Assembly: GCF_000369805.1 (NCBI RefSeq)
Contig: NZ_KB850224.1
Coordinates: forward strand, 2,102,262-2,166,261
DNA length: 64,000 nt
Origin: Acinetobacter sp. NIPH 2100
Lineage (GTDB): Bacteria > Pseudomonadota > Gammaproteobacteria > Pseudomonadales > Moraxellaceae
Direction of reading: 5' to 3'
In this document: positions 38,090 through 47,085 of the stretch, piece after piece
Position numbering within the stretch: the first letter of the stretch is position 1
Layout of the letters: every line of letters starts with the position of its first letter
Notes under the pieces: generated by a model
The model's input: the letters and a program-made list of their open reading frames with translations, nothing else
Database searches by the model: none
Told to the model about the DNA's origin: nothing
Made by a program: the position numbers and the translations under genes

Positions 38090-38323
38090 ATGATTCAACA
38101 ATTTACACACCATGAACTAGAGCATGTATATGCAAATGCGGTAAATACAATTCAATCGCAAAAAAACTTCCAAGATGCAGTGAAAGAGCTTGAAGAAGTT
38201 GCTAAAGCAGGTCACGGTAAAGCGGCATTATTTTTAGCAGAGTTGTATTATCAAGGCTTCCGAGTAGAACGTGATTCCTTGAAAGCACAGTATTGGCAGA
38301 AGATGGCAACCCTACAAGCATAA
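38090..38323 (+). CDS. small Sel1-repeat-like protein
   Basis: The 77-residue protein holds essentially one to two Sel1/TPR-like helical repeats (AGHGKAALFLAELYYQGFRVERDSLKAQYWQKMA). It has no signal peptide. AAGGAG precedes the ATG. Such mini-Sel1 proteins probably act in protein-protein contacts; the partner is unknown. It is followed at once by tandem terminator-like repeats. Confidence 0.78.
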   Translation: MIQQFTHHELEHVYANAVNTIQSQKNFQDAVKELEEVAKAGHGKAALFLAELYYQGFRVERDSLKAQYWQKMATLQA

Positions 38324-38325
38324 CG

Positions 38326-38630
38326 AAACGTCACTTAGGTGGCGTTTTTTAATACCTACTTAAAACCTATTAACATGATTCTTTCACATTCCTGACTTGC
38401 GCCACACCAAAGCTTTAGTCGCTTTGTCTTGCTCAGGTGGCGTTTTTTAATACCTACTTAAAACCTATTAACATGATTCTTTCACATTCCTGACTTGCGC
38501 CACACCAAAGCTATAATCTCTTTGTCTTGCTCAAGTAGCGTTTTTTAATCCCTCTATAAAACTTATGAAGATAATTATCTTCACTTTGTTTAACTTAAGC
38601 TGCGTCAAAGCTTTAGTTGCTTTGATTTGA
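38326..38630 (+). repeat. about three tandem 98-bp repeats with hairpins
   Basis: The unit begins near (A/G)GGTGGCGTTTTTT and recurs with exact 98-bp spacing (the reference C at 38343, 38441 and 38539). Copies 1 and 2 are almost identical; copy 3 is diverged. Each carries a CAAAGC-N7-GCTTTG hairpin (the second copy slightly altered), nested in GCGCCAC/GTGGCG pairing and followed by T6, so each resembles an intrinsic terminator. The first (CGTCAC/GTGGCG) directly follows the Sel1-like gene. Confidence 0.8.
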
Positions 38631-38732
38631 TACTTACAATATTTGCTTACGATTTAGATCAATTGTTTAAACATAACTGCCATCTATCTTTCTTATAATA
38701 AAACATAAGTTTAAGAATATTAGTTTAATAAC

Positions 38733-39110
38733 ATGTATCGTTTTAGCCATTTCCAACCGGTCTCACGTGAGTTGATGTTCAAAATTTCAATTCTAAAAAC
38801 AATGATGTATTGTGGCGTTCTTTGGGGTTTATACCATCAAGGTTGGGCAATCAAATCTGATCAAGACGGTCATGTATTCCCCTTTTGGCTAAACGGCGTA
38901 CAAGCACATCGCTATGCTAAAGCGCATTGGAAAAACTACACACCACGTAAGATTACGCCGAAAGATTTCCACGAATCATTACTGCCAACCTTAACGCGCT
39001 TACAAGTTGAACCTGCTTTATTTAACTCTTCACATCGTAAATTTAAACTTTCAACTCAGCAAATGCAGCATTTCTTCTTTATGCCACATCAAGCAGCAGT
39101 GACGGTTTAA
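38733..39110 (+). CDS. DUF2750 domain protein
   Basis: The segment DQDGHVFPFWLNGVQAHRYAKAHWKNYTPRKITPKDFHESLLPTLTRL matches the DUF2750 pattern (a G-x-VFPFW start, W-x-x-YxP, and F-x3-LLPxL). Function is unknown. The ATG at 38733 lacks a clear ribosome site; the ATG at 38775 (MFKISIL) is an alternative start. Confidence 0.7.
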   Translation: MYRFSHFQPVSRELMFKISILKTMMYCGVLWGLYHQGWAIKSDQDGHVFPFWLNGVQAHRYAKAHWKNYTPRKITPKDFHESLLPTLTRLQVEPALFNSSHRKFKLSTQQMQHFFFMPHQAAVTV

Positions 39111-39248
39111 CCTTTCTCTCTATGACAATGATGACTTTTTAGACATTCATGAAGAAAAGTTATCATTGGATTGAAATTAGGGCTTTGCATTTAAAAAAAA
39201 TACCGTTAAGTTAAATGAAAATGACAATACAACACAGGTGGATAAACA

Positions 39249-39680
39249 ATGACAATCGTTGCTCAAGTCATAAAGAATAAAGCAGTACAATCAATTTTTA
39301 CCATTTCACCGAATGCGACGGTACTTGAAGCAATTAAAATTATGGCTGAAAAAGGTGTAGGTGCTTTAGTTGTCGCGGAAAATGAAACCGTCGTAGGTAT
39401 TTTTTCTGAGCGTGACTATACCCGTAAAATTGCCTTGATGGAGCGTTCATCAAACAACACCCCTGTATCAGACATTATGACGTCAAAAGTTATTTCTGTA
39501 GGTCTAAACCATACTGTAGAAGAATGCTTAAACCTCATGACTGATCGTCATTTGCGTCATTTACCTGTTTTAGACCAAGAAAAGTTAGTTGGATTTATCT
39601 CTATCGGAGACCTAGTCAAGGCTGCGATGGATGATCAACGTATTCTGATTGAACAGCTTCAACAATACATTTCTGGTTGA
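39249..39680 (+). CDS. tandem CBS domain protein
   Basis: The 143-residue protein consists of a CBS pair: IFTISPNATVLEAIKIMAEKGVGALVVAENETVVGIFSERDYTRKI, then SVGLNHTVEECLNLMTDRHLRHLPVLDQEKLVGFISIGDLVKA. CBS pairs bind adenine nucleotides and sense energy state. AGGTGG precedes the ATG. The partner or target is unknown; it stands alone with its own terminator. Confidence 0.9.
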   Translation: MTIVAQVIKNKAVQSIFTISPNATVLEAIKIMAEKGVGALVVAENETVVGIFSERDYTRKIALMERSSNNTPVSDIMTSKVISVGLNHTVEECLNLMTDRHLRHLPVLDQEKLVGFISIGDLVKAAMDDQRILIEQLQQYISG

Positions 39681-39695
39681 TTTAAGAAACAAATT

Positions 39696-39725
39696 AAAAA
39701 AGGGCAAATCAATTGCCCTTTTTTA
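39696..39725. terminator. bidirectional terminator
   Basis: AAAAAAGGGCAA/TTGCCCTTTTTT around a short loop lies between the convergent CBS and argD genes. Confidence 0.9.
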
Positions 39726-39743
39726 TGATCTCATCTCTATCAA

Positions 39744-40958
39744 TTATGCTTTTAGAAAGTTCTCAATAACTGGAACAAGGCGTTGTAGTAACTCATCCGC
39801 TTGCGCTTGTGTCATGTTTAGCGGTGGTAATAAACGTACCACTGAACCTGCCGTTACATTGATAATCAACTTATATTCATCACGTGCGATCGCAACCAGT
39901 TCAGCACAGTCTTTTGGTAGTTGAACACCAATCATCATGCCAAAGCCACGCACTTGAACATTGTAATCAGCCAATTGTGCTCTGAGCTGATCGACAATAT
40001 AAGCACCGACTGTAGCAGCGTTCTCAACAGCATTTTCCTTTTCCAGGGTATCAAGCACGGTATATACCACACGTGAACCTAACACTGTTCCACCATAAGT
40101 TGAACCATGACTACCTGCACCCAGCAAACCGACTGCTTTACCTTGTGTCATGACTGCACCAATTGGAAAGCCATTCCCTAAACCTTTGGCTGTAGTCATG
40201 ACATCAGGAATAATGTTGGTGTGTTGATAGGCAAAGTATTTACCTGTACGGCCATTACCTGTTTGGATCTCATCCAGCATCATCAACCAATTATGTTGAT
40301 TACACAGCGCACGTATATCTTCTAAGTAACTAAATCCTTGTGGTGCAGTATTCACGCCACCTTCACCTTGAATGGGTTCAATCAGGACGGCAACGATATC
40401 TGGATGATTGATTGCTGCTTCTTGAATCGCTTCGACATCTCCAAACGGTACACGAATAAAACCTTCCACCAATGGTGCAAAACCTTCTTGAACTTTTTTA
40501 TTGCCTGTTGCAGATAAGGTTGCCAAGGTACGACCGTGGAAAGATTGTTCTGCGACTAGAATTTTAGGGTATGCAATGCCTTGTTGTGCACCAAACTTAC
40601 GTGCAATTTTGATCGCACCTTCGTTTGATTCTGCACCACTGTTGGCAAAGAAGATTTCTTCCATGCCTGAAACTTCAGCCAGTTTCTGTGCCGCAGCGGT
40701 TTGCCAAGGAATTTCATAGAGGTTGCTGGTATGTACCAAAGTCGCAGCTTGTTCAGCAATCGCTTCTGCAATCACAGGGTGTGCATGTCCTAAACCACAA
40801 ACAGCAATCCCCGTTAAAGCATCTAAATATTCTGTACCATCTGCCGTATATAGATACGCCCCTCGTCCTCGTACAAAGCTGATCGCTTGGCGACCATAGG
40901 TTGCCATAAGGTGTGATGGTTGATCAGGTTGCACAGGAGCAAGAGTGATATTAGTCAT
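39744..40958 (-). CDS. argD: acetylornithine/succinyldiaminopimelate aminotransferase
   Basis: This class III PLP aminotransferase of 404 residues acts in arginine (and possibly lysine) synthesis. Recognisable parts are NSGAESNEGAIKIARKF, SFHGRTLATLSATGN, the cofactor Asp in LDEIQTGNGRTG, and the PLP Lys in TTAKGLGNGFPIGA. The similar GabT/AstC enzymes cannot be excluded, but the sequence style is ArgD-like. Confidence 0.9.
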   Translation of the reverse strand: MTNITLAPVQPDQPSHLMATYGRQAISFVRGRGAYLYTADGTEYLDALTGIAVCGLGHAHPVIAEAIAEQAATLVHTSNLYEIPWQTAAAQKLAEVSGMEEIFFANSGAESNEGAIKIARKFGAQQGIAYPKILVAEQSFHGRTLATLSATGNKKVQEGFAPLVEGFIRVPFGDVEAIQEAAINHPDIVAVLIEPIQGEGGVNTAPQGFSYLEDIRALCNQHNWLMMLDEIQTGNGRTGKYFAYQHTNIIPDVMTTAKGLGNGFPIGAVMTQGKAVGLLGAGSHGSTYGGTVLGSRVVYTVLDTLEKENAVENAATVGAYIVDQLRAQLADYNVQVRGFGMMIGVQLPKDCAELVAIARDEYKLIINVTAGSVVRLLPPLNMTQAQADELLQRLVPVIENFLKA

Positions 40959-41124
40959 AACAAACTCAATCTATCAGTAGTTGTGGTCAAAAAAGTTATA
41001 TAAGCAAAAACTTGCGTAGATTGAAAGCGTAAAGTCACATTTATATAAGAAAAATCTTTATCAATCCTCCGCCAAGCTATTTTTTTAGGTATATAATGCG
41101 TGGAGATTAGTTGAGGATCTATCT

Positions 41125-41466
41125 ATGACGGAACAAGCGCGTGATACAGTAGCGTTAATTCGTGATCAAATTGCGAAACACCCTGTTTTACTTTACATGA
41201 AAGGCACTCCACAATTCCCGCAATGTGGTTTTTCTGCTCGTGCAGTAGAAGCACTTAGCCAAATTGGTCGTCCATTTGCCTATGTAAATATCTTGGAAAA
41301 TCAAGATATTCGTGCAACTTTACCTCAAATTGCGAACTGGCCTACTTTTCCACAATTATGGATCAATGGCGAGCTCATTGGTGGTAGCGATATTATGCTT
41401 GAAATGTTCCAAAATGGTGAGTTAAAACCATTAGTTGAACAGTACAGCCCTGCTCCTGAAGCATAA
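41125..41466 (+). CDS. grxD: monothiol glutaredoxin, Grx4 family
   Basis: Monothiol CGFS glutaredoxins carry and transfer [2Fe-2S] clusters. Here the motif is FPQCGFSARAVEAL, with the glutathione-binding WPTFPQLWINGELIGGSDI. GAGGA precedes the ATG, and a good -10 (TATAAT at 41092-41097) lies about 28 bp before the gene. Confidence 0.95.
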   Translation: MTEQARDTVALIRDQIAKHPVLLYMKGTPQFPQCGFSARAVEALSQIGRPFAYVNILENQDIRATLPQIANWPTFPQLWINGELIGGSDIMLEMFQNGELKPLVEQYSPAPEA

Positions 41467-41476
41467 GCTGTCAAAG

Positions 41477-41506
41477 TAAAAGCCAATCAAATGATTGGCT
41501 TTTTTA
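41477..41506. terminator. grxD terminator
   Basis: The stem AAGCCAATCA/TGATTGGCTT with a 2-nt centre (a shorter stem in practice) is followed by a T-run, 11 bp after the stop; it can act both ways. Confidence 0.85.
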
Positions 41507-41517
41507 TTGGCTTAGAT

Positions 41518-41841
41518 TTAGTTCTTGCTAAACCCAACGTAACGAAACAACCCTTCCACGCCTAAATCTGCTTTATATATGTGCATATCGGCATAGTGTG
41601 CTTGAGAGACGCTGGCAAAAATATTCATATTTGGATCTTCATGAATTTCATCAACCGACTGTGATAGAACCTCTTCAAAACGATCAGCAATAAATTCAAA
41701 ACCTAAATCCATTGCCATAAATAGCGTATGCTCACACGGTTGAATATATTGCTCTTGTTGCCAGTCTAAAACTGCATGCTGGCAAAATGGACATTGAATG
41801 TTTTGAGTCGCATCGACAATATTGATGAGTTGGTATGACAT
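41518..41841 (-). CDS. small Cys-motif protein, unknown
   Basis: Starting at 41841 (MSYQLINIVD), the 107-residue protein has CPFC near residue 16 and a further Cys-x-His (QPCEH), which could form a zinc ribbon. The remainder is acidic with no membrane segment. I do not recognise a family. The TTG five codons upstream is not needed as a start. Confidence 0.65.
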   Translation of the reverse strand: MSYQLINIVDATQNIQCPFCQHAVLDWQQEQYIQPCEHTLFMAMDLGFEFIADRFEEVLSQSVDEIHEDPNMNIFASVSQAHYADMHIYKADLGVEGLFRYVGFSKN

Positions 41842-41920
41842 AATACTTAAGCGCAAAAAATTTCAGCCAGTTTAAAAGAATATGACGCGCTAATCTATCT
41901 TGAAGCGGAGGATTTAGCTG

Positions 41921-42349
41921 ATGGCGACACTAGAACAGGCGATTGCATTTGCCGCACAACAACATTCAGGTCAAGTCGACAAGGCCAATGTACCCTATAT
42001 TTTGCATCCACTTAGGGTCATGCTGAATGTACCCAGCATTGAACATAAAATTGTGGCTGTATTACATGATGTCTTGGAGGATACTGAGACAAGCATCGAT
42101 GACCTATATCGTTTAGCCTTTGAGCCACAGATTATCGAAGCGATTATTGCACTGACCAAACAAAAAGGTGAATCTCGAATCGAAGCAGCCCAACGAACTG
42201 TACAAAATCCATTAGCGCGTGTTGTGAAATTGGCAGATATCACTGACAATATGGACTTATCTCGAATTCCATCGCCAACAATCAAAGATTTTGAGCGAAT
42301 GAAACAATATCAACAGGTTCGAGATATATTATTAGCCCATAATGTTTAA
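41921..42349 (+). CDS. small HD-domain phosphohydrolase (RelA/SpoT hydrolase-like)
   Basis: The 142-residue single-domain protein has the metal-binding pattern of SpoT-type HD hydrolases: HSGQVDKANVPYILHPLRVM, VLHDVLEDT and VKLADITDN. Stand-alone members (small alarmone hydrolase/MESH1-like) may cleave (p)ppGpp or related nucleotides. No synthetase is adjacent. GCGGAGG precedes the ATG. Confidence 0.82.
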   Translation: MATLEQAIAFAAQQHSGQVDKANVPYILHPLRVMLNVPSIEHKIVAVLHDVLEDTETSIDDLYRLAFEPQIIEAIIALTKQKGESRIEAAQRTVQNPLARVVKLADITDNMDLSRIPSPTIKDFERMKQYQQVRDILLAHNV

Positions 42350-42404
42350 TAATCACGTTTATACTCATTTAACTTGATCACAATAAGCTGGAGTTTATAG
42401 CGTA

Positions 42405-43325
42405 ATGCTAACGGATTTAGATGATTTTTATTGCTTTGCACTGGTTGTGGAACATGGTGGCTTTAGTGCTGCAGAACGCGCAACCGACATTCCTAAATCC
42501 AAACTCAGCCGTAGGGTTTACAATCTTGAAGAACAACTTGGTGTACGTCTGATTCAACGTAGTTCACGCCATTTTGCAGTGACTGATATTGGGATGGATG
42601 TGTATCGCCATGCCCAAGTAATGATGAATGCAGCCCAAGCCGCGCATGATGTCGTCAATCATTTAAGCAGCCAGCCACGTGGTGTCATCAAAGTGAGTGT
42701 GCCTGTCGATATTGCTCAAAACCAGATGGCAAAAATCCTACCTGCCTTTTTGAAGAAATATCCTGAAGTTCGGGTGCAGATGATGATCAGCAATCGTCGT
42801 ATTGATGTGATTAATGAAGGGATTGATCTTGCGTTGCGTGTTCGCTCTAAATTAGATGATGATCCGAACCTTGTACTGCGTCAATTTGAAGCAATCGAAC
42901 AACGTCTGTTTGCCAGCCAAGCCTATTTAAATGAGTTTGGTCATCTCACCACTCCAGAACAACTGGCTGAACATCGTATTATCAGCATGGCAGAAGATCA
43001 TCTTGACCAACAGTTCTTGTTGACTGGCCCAGATCATCAACAGAAGAAGATTAAAGTAAACCCTGTGATTATGGGTTCAAACTTATTGATGCTGGCTGAG
43101 TTAGCCACTCAAAACTGCGGAATTGCATTGCTACCCGACAGTATTGCTCAAGACTTTGTGAAAACAGGACAACTGGTGACAGTGTTACCCGAATGGACTG
43201 CACCACATGGTATTTTCCATGCAGTTTATCCATCTAGACGCGGTCTATTGCCTGCTGTTCGAGTTTTTATCGATTATTTGGTCGAACAACTCACCCAATG
43301 TTCAACGAAAAAAAAGCGCGATTAG
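42405..43325 (+). CDS. LysR-type transcriptional regulator
   Basis: An N-terminal winged helix-turn-helix (DFYCFALVVEHGGFSAAERATDIPKSKLSRRVYNLEEQLGVRLIQRSSR) and a C-terminal periplasmic-binding-like effector domain, 306 residues in all. It resembles the CrgA/YafC-type LTTRs. The target is not evident; the convergent map gene is unlikely to be the target. Confidence 0.93.
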   Translation: MLTDLDDFYCFALVVEHGGFSAAERATDIPKSKLSRRVYNLEEQLGVRLIQRSSRHFAVTDIGMDVYRHAQVMMNAAQAAHDVVNHLSSQPRGVIKVSVPVDIAQNQMAKILPAFLKKYPEVRVQMMISNRRIDVINEGIDLALRVRSKLDDDPNLVLRQFEAIEQRLFASQAYLNEFGHLTTPEQLAEHRIISMAEDHLDQQFLLTGPDHQQKKIKVNPVIMGSNLLMLAELATQNCGIALLPDSIAQDFVKTGQLVTVLPEWTAPHGIFHAVYPSRRGLLPAVRVFIDYLVEQLTQCSTKKKRD

Positions 43326-43337
43326 AAATCGCGCTTT
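43312..43337. terminator. terminator overlapping the LysR gene end
   Basis: AAAGCGCGATT/AATCGCGCTTT (4-nt loop counted inside) starts inside the last codons of the lysR gene and serves the convergent map gene too. Confidence 0.75.
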
Positions 43338-43353
43338 CACGGATCATGCCAGC

Positions 43354-44148
43354 TTAAACAGCTGGATAGTGTCCTGTACCATTCGGCCATGGCGTCAATA
43401 ATTCAAAACCATCATCAGTAACAGCAACCATATGCTCCCACTGAGCAGACAATGATTTATCTTGTGTCACCACAGTCCAACCATCATTCAGCTCTTTTAC
43501 ATGTCGTTTGCCCGCATTGACCATCGGTTCTATGGTAAACACCATCCCTTTCTTCAACACCATCCCTTGGCCTTTCTGACCATAATGCAAGATGTTCGGC
43601 TGTTCATGGTAAATACGGCCAATACCATGCCCACAGTATTCACGCACAATGCTATAGCCTTCAAGCTGCGCAACGGACTGGATTGCATAACCAATATCTC
43701 CCAATGTCGCACCAGGCTTCACTGTATGAATACCTGCCAACATCGCTTCATAGGTCGTTTCAACCAGTTTTTTCGCTGCTGCACTTGGCTCACCAACAAA
43801 GTACATTCGACTGGTATCACCAAAATAACCATCTTTAATCACAGCTACATCGATATTTAAAATATCTCCTTCTTGCAAAATCTTTTTCGCAGAAGGAATC
43901 GCGTGACAAACCTCTTCATTAACAGAAATACAGGTCGTCTTGGTAAAACCGTGATAGCCCACATTGGCTGGAATTACCTGCAACGTATTCACAATATAAT
44001 CATTGCAGATATCATCTAAATATTCAGTTGAAACACCAGGCTTGATATAAGGCCCGATCATTTCTAACACTTGTGCCGCTAAACGACCAGAGATACGTAA
44101 TTTCTCTAGATCTTGTTCAGTTTTAATGGTCACAGTAGAAGCTCTCAT
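43354..44148 (-). CDS. map: methionine aminopeptidase, type I
   Basis: It removes N-terminal Met from new proteins. The pita-bread fold's metal ligands are visible: Asp in ILNIDVAVIKDGYFGDTSR, His in YCGHGIGRIYHEQPN, Glu in FTIEPMV and Glu in QWEHMVAV. Length 264 matches the type I form. The start is MRASTVTIKTEQD at 44148. Confidence 0.96.
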   Translation of the reverse strand: MRASTVTIKTEQDLEKLRISGRLAAQVLEMIGPYIKPGVSTEYLDDICNDYIVNTLQVIPANVGYHGFTKTTCISVNEEVCHAIPSAKKILQEGDILNIDVAVIKDGYFGDTSRMYFVGEPSAAAKKLVETTYEAMLAGIHTVKPGATLGDIGYAIQSVAQLEGYSIVREYCGHGIGRIYHEQPNILHYGQKGQGMVLKKGMVFTIEPMVNAGKRHVKELNDGWTVVTQDKSLSAQWEHMVAVTDDGFELLTPWPNGTGHYPAV

Positions 44149-44507
44149 TCGAGATTTTCCTTATTCATCAATCAGATTAAAATCACATGCAGAAAAAATA
44201 ATATGGGGACTGCATAAAGTATTTCAATATTTGTACGCCTTCCCATTGAAATCTTCAATCTATTTAAGACTAAAAGACCATTTTTATTTTACATTTAATT
44301 TTGAGGGGCCGAATAAGGGAAAAAATATATCTTTCTGCATTTTTTGAGTTTTGGAAAGTTTTTCAACACATTAGCTTTACCATGACTAATTATATGATTT
44401 TAATCATTTCTTTTTAGTCAAAAATCAACCAAATTTCACATAAATTAGTTTCAAAAGAACGCATTTTTGTTCTAAAATTCGCACTTTTATTTTATGCCTC
44501 CCTCTTT
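44149..44507. other. 359-bp map-brnQ divergent intergenic region
   Basis: No gene was seen. The region is AT-rich and must carry both promoters. A nested inverted repeat GACTAA...ATGATT/AATCAT...TTAGTC at about 44384-44419 is a candidate operator for brnQ. Confidence 0.5.
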
Positions 44508-45809
44508 ATGAATCAACTTCGTACAGGAGATATCATTGCTTTAGGTTTTATGACCTTCGCGTTATTTATTGGCGCGGGCAATATTATCTTTCCTCCAATC
44601 GTTGCTCAGCAGGCTGGTGAACATGTTTGGCTCGCTGCGTTCGGTTTCTTAATCACCGCAGTTGGTTTGCCTGTTATTACGATTATGGCCTTGTCTCGCA
44701 TGAAAGGCTCAATCGAAATCATCAGTTCTCCACTTGGACGGTTCTTTAGCTTACTCCTCACCATTGTTTGCTATTTATCCGTAGGTCCATTATTTGCAAC
44801 ACCACGTACCGCAACCGTTTCTTATGAAATTGGTTTTGCACCTTATTTTGGTACATCCGGTAGCAGCCTTCTTATTTATAGCATTGTGTATTTTGCATTT
44901 GTGACTGCAGTTTCACTGTATCCAAATAAGCTACTCGATACTGTCGGCCATGTACTTGCACCTTTGAAGATTATTGCACTTGCAATATTGGGTATTGCGG
45001 CATTTGCGATCCCTACAGGTCTCATTTCTGCACCAGTTAACAACTATATAACCAGTCCTGTTTCTGAAGGATTCGTGAGTGGTTATTTGACCATGGATAC
45101 CTTGGGAGCACTGGTATTTGGTATCGTGATTATTCAAGCGATCCAATCTCGTGGTGTAACTGACACAAAGCTGATTACTAAATATGCCATTATCGCAAGT
45201 TTGATTGCGGGTGTAGGACTCACGCTTGTTTATCTCAGCTTGTTTAAACTGGGCTTAGGCAGTCATGAAGTTGCACCTAATGCAGCCAATGGTGCAATCA
45301 TTTTGCATGCTTATGTACAACATGCATTTGGTGATTACGGATCATATTTCCTAACGATCTTAATCTTCCTGGCATGTATGGTTACTGCAATTGGCCTTAC
45401 CTGTGCTTGCGCTGAATATTTTACCGAATTAACTGGCTTATCTTATAAGTTGCTCGTGTTTATCCTGACTGGCTTTTCTTTGTTAATTTCTAATTTAGGT
45501 CTAACAAAGCTGATTGCGATTTCTGTTCCAGTACTCAGTGCAATTTATCCACCAGCAATTGTCGTGATCATGCTGAGCTTCTTCTGGAAACGTTGGAATA
45601 ATCCATCTATCGTGGTTGGATCTGTAACCGCTGTTGCTTTCCTGTTTGGTATTTTTGAAGCGATTAAAGCTGCTGGATTTACAACGCAATTACCGACTTT
45701 TATTCAACATTTGCCATTGAATGAACAAAATCTTGCATGGTTACTTCCTTCGCTGATCGTTCTTGTCTTTGCAATTGTGGTCGATCGCGTATTGTCATCT
45801 AAAGATTAA
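44508..45809 (+). CDS. brnQ: branched-chain amino acid transport system II carrier protein
   Basis: BrnQ (LIVCS family) imports Leu/Ile/Val with Na+ or H+. The N-terminal [25 protein letters not shown] is diagnostic, and about 12 helices follow over 433 residues. It is a single-gene unit; a structured inverted-repeat region begins 3 bp after its stop. Confidence 0.95.
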   Translation: MNQLRTGDIIALGFMTFALFIGAGNIIFPPIVAQQAGEHVWLAAFGFLITAVGLPVITIMALSRMKGSIEIISSPLGRFFSLLLTIVCYLSVGPLFATPRTATVSYEIGFAPYFGTSGSSLLIYSIVYFAFVTAVSLYPNKLLDTVGHVLAPLKIIALAILGIAAFAIPTGLISAPVNNYITSPVSEGFVSGYLTMDTLGALVFGIVIIQAIQSRGVTDTKLITKYAIIASLIAGVGLTLVYLSLFKLGLGSHEVAPNAANGAIILHAYVQHAFGDYGSYFLTILIFLACMVTAIGLTCACAEYFTELTGLSYKLLVFILTGFSLLISNLGLTKLIAISVPVLSAIYPPAIVVIMLSFFWKRWNNPSIVVGSVTAVAFLFGIFEAIKAAGFTTQLPTFIQHLPLNEQNLAWLLPSLIVLVFAIVVDRVLSSKD

Positions 45810-46221
45810 AATGATTTGTCGTTAAAATGATGTTTTACCCAAACATGATTTTAGCTATACAAAAAATGTTCTTTTATCCAACGCTCATTTTTTGTTTACG
45901 ACAAATCTTTCTTTTCTTGATTCAAAGACAATGCATTAAATGTGGCTCACATATGCGATTTCTGATTTAAAACGACTATTTCATTCAGATAAGTTCATTA
46001 GCAAATTTTTCAAAATGTAAAAATAATGGTCAATATTTAACTAAAAAATAGTACAAATTAATATAAAAAATACCTAAAAGTTATATAAATCAATACATTC
46101 ATAAATTTATTTTCAAAATAGTCATTATCCCTATTGAAATGCTCAGAAAATAGCAGTACAACTTAAAAAACAATTCAGACAAAAACACATGGTTTTGTCG
46201 TCACAACAAGGAGGGATGGAG
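45810..46221. other. 412-bp region after brnQ
   Basis: The first 100 bp form nested inverted repeats (listed separately). The remaining 300 bp are very AT-rich and should include the promoter of the small membrane protein gene that follows. No further gene was seen. Confidence 0.5.
45813..45907. repeat. nested inverted repeats resembling a three-way junction
   Basis: Outer arms GATTTGTCGT (45813-45822) and ACGACAAATC (45898-45907) enclose two hairpins: AAAATGATGT/ACATGATTTT (45824-45833 with 45843-45852, one mismatch) and ACAAAAAATG/CATTTTTTGT (45859-45868 with 45886-45895). A T-rich stretch follows. As RNA this would be a three-way junction in the brnQ 3' UTR. As DNA it could be a miniature palindromic element. 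Confidence 0.65.
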
Positions 46222-46482
46222 ATGTTATCAATACATTTCAGCAAGCAAGTCTTCATTAACACTCTGAAGGCAAATGATTCAATCGTATATGCAACTACAA
46301 CGCTTGCCTTAATGGTCACGTTGCTATTTCAAGGCACCATTAAAGGCAATTTAAAACCCGAATATTTTGCATATGCATTGATTGTATCTCTGGCCTTTTG
46401 TATGTGGGCGATCGTCGATCGAAAGTTTCGACAGTTAAGCGCAGTGCGCCAAAAAAATTCTTTAGGAAAAATGGATGAGTGA
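46222..46482 (+). CDS. small two-helix membrane protein, unknown
   Basis: The ATG at 46222 has AGGAGG 8 nt upstream, so I prefer it to those at 46189 and 46216. The 86-residue product has two hydrophobic helices (YATTTLALMVTLLFQGTI and YFAYALIVSLAFCMWAIV) and a basic C-terminus. The family is unknown. A terminator overlaps its stop. Confidence 0.65.
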   Translation: MLSIHFSKQVFINTLKANDSIVYATTTLALMVTLLFQGTIKGNLKPEYFAYALIVSLAFCMWAIVDRKFRQLSAVRQKNSLGKMDE

Positions 46483-46496
46483 TCATCCATTTTTTT
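46466..46496. terminator. terminator between convergent small genes
   Basis: AAAAATGGATGA/TCATCCATTTTT with a 4-nt loop and a T-run; the left arm lies within the end of the small membrane protein gene. Confidence 0.82.
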
Positions 46497-46950
46497 AATG
46501 TAAAAATTGACCAATCGTTCCCAATACTAAAATCCCTGTTGCCCCCAACTCTACGATAATTAAACTCAACATCATCAATGTCATACACCATGCTGGTAAT
46601 GTCCATTTCCCCATTTGATGCGGCTGTTTGAATTGATTGGTGGTATCTTTTAATAGTCCATGCAAAATATAAATTAAAATCGACATCGCAAAGAAGAATA
46701 AGTTTGCAACAACACAAAATAATGCGATTGAATCAGATAGAACTGTAAAAAAACTCAATGCTGCTAAAATTAGGCTGGCTGCCGCATAAAGCAGACTGCT
46801 CCGATGAGCAATATCCACATAATAATGTGCTCTTGCCTGCGCTGTTTGTCTGATTTGATAGTATTTCCAAACCCCAGTCAGCATCCCCACCCACAGAAAA
46901 ATCCCACTAAATACAATTGCAAGCTGTGTTGCAGTGTTTAAAGCGTACAT
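46495..46950 (-). CDS. four-helix membrane protein, unknown
   Basis: The 151-residue protein has four hydrophobic helices (about 8-28, 53-72, 75-97, 120-145) and a basic loop YYQIRQTAQARAHYYVDIAHRS. A GGGGAT sequence precedes the ATG. It is not assigned to a family; relatives are probably conserved Acinetobacter hypothetical proteins. Confidence 0.65.
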   Translation of the reverse strand: MYALNTATQLAIVFSGIFLWVGMLTGVWKYYQIRQTAQARAHYYVDIAHRSSLLYAAASLILAALSFFTVLSDSIALFCVVANLFFFAMSILIYILHGLLKDTTNQFKQPHQMGKWTLPAWCMTLMMLSLIIVELGATGILVLGTIGQFLH

Positions 46951-47085
46951 ATCATCCCCGAAATTAAATTATTCCTTTTGTGTGCGTATATTACATAAAA
47001 TTTGACTTTTAAGTCATTTTTTAAACGAGTTTCTTTTTGGAACTTGTGTAAAGTAGAAATATGCATCTATAAGAGTATCTTTCAA

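Noticed and set aside
38326-38630. CRISPR array
   Set aside because: The 98-bp units are contiguous hairpin repeats without unique spacers of constant length, and no cas genes are present.
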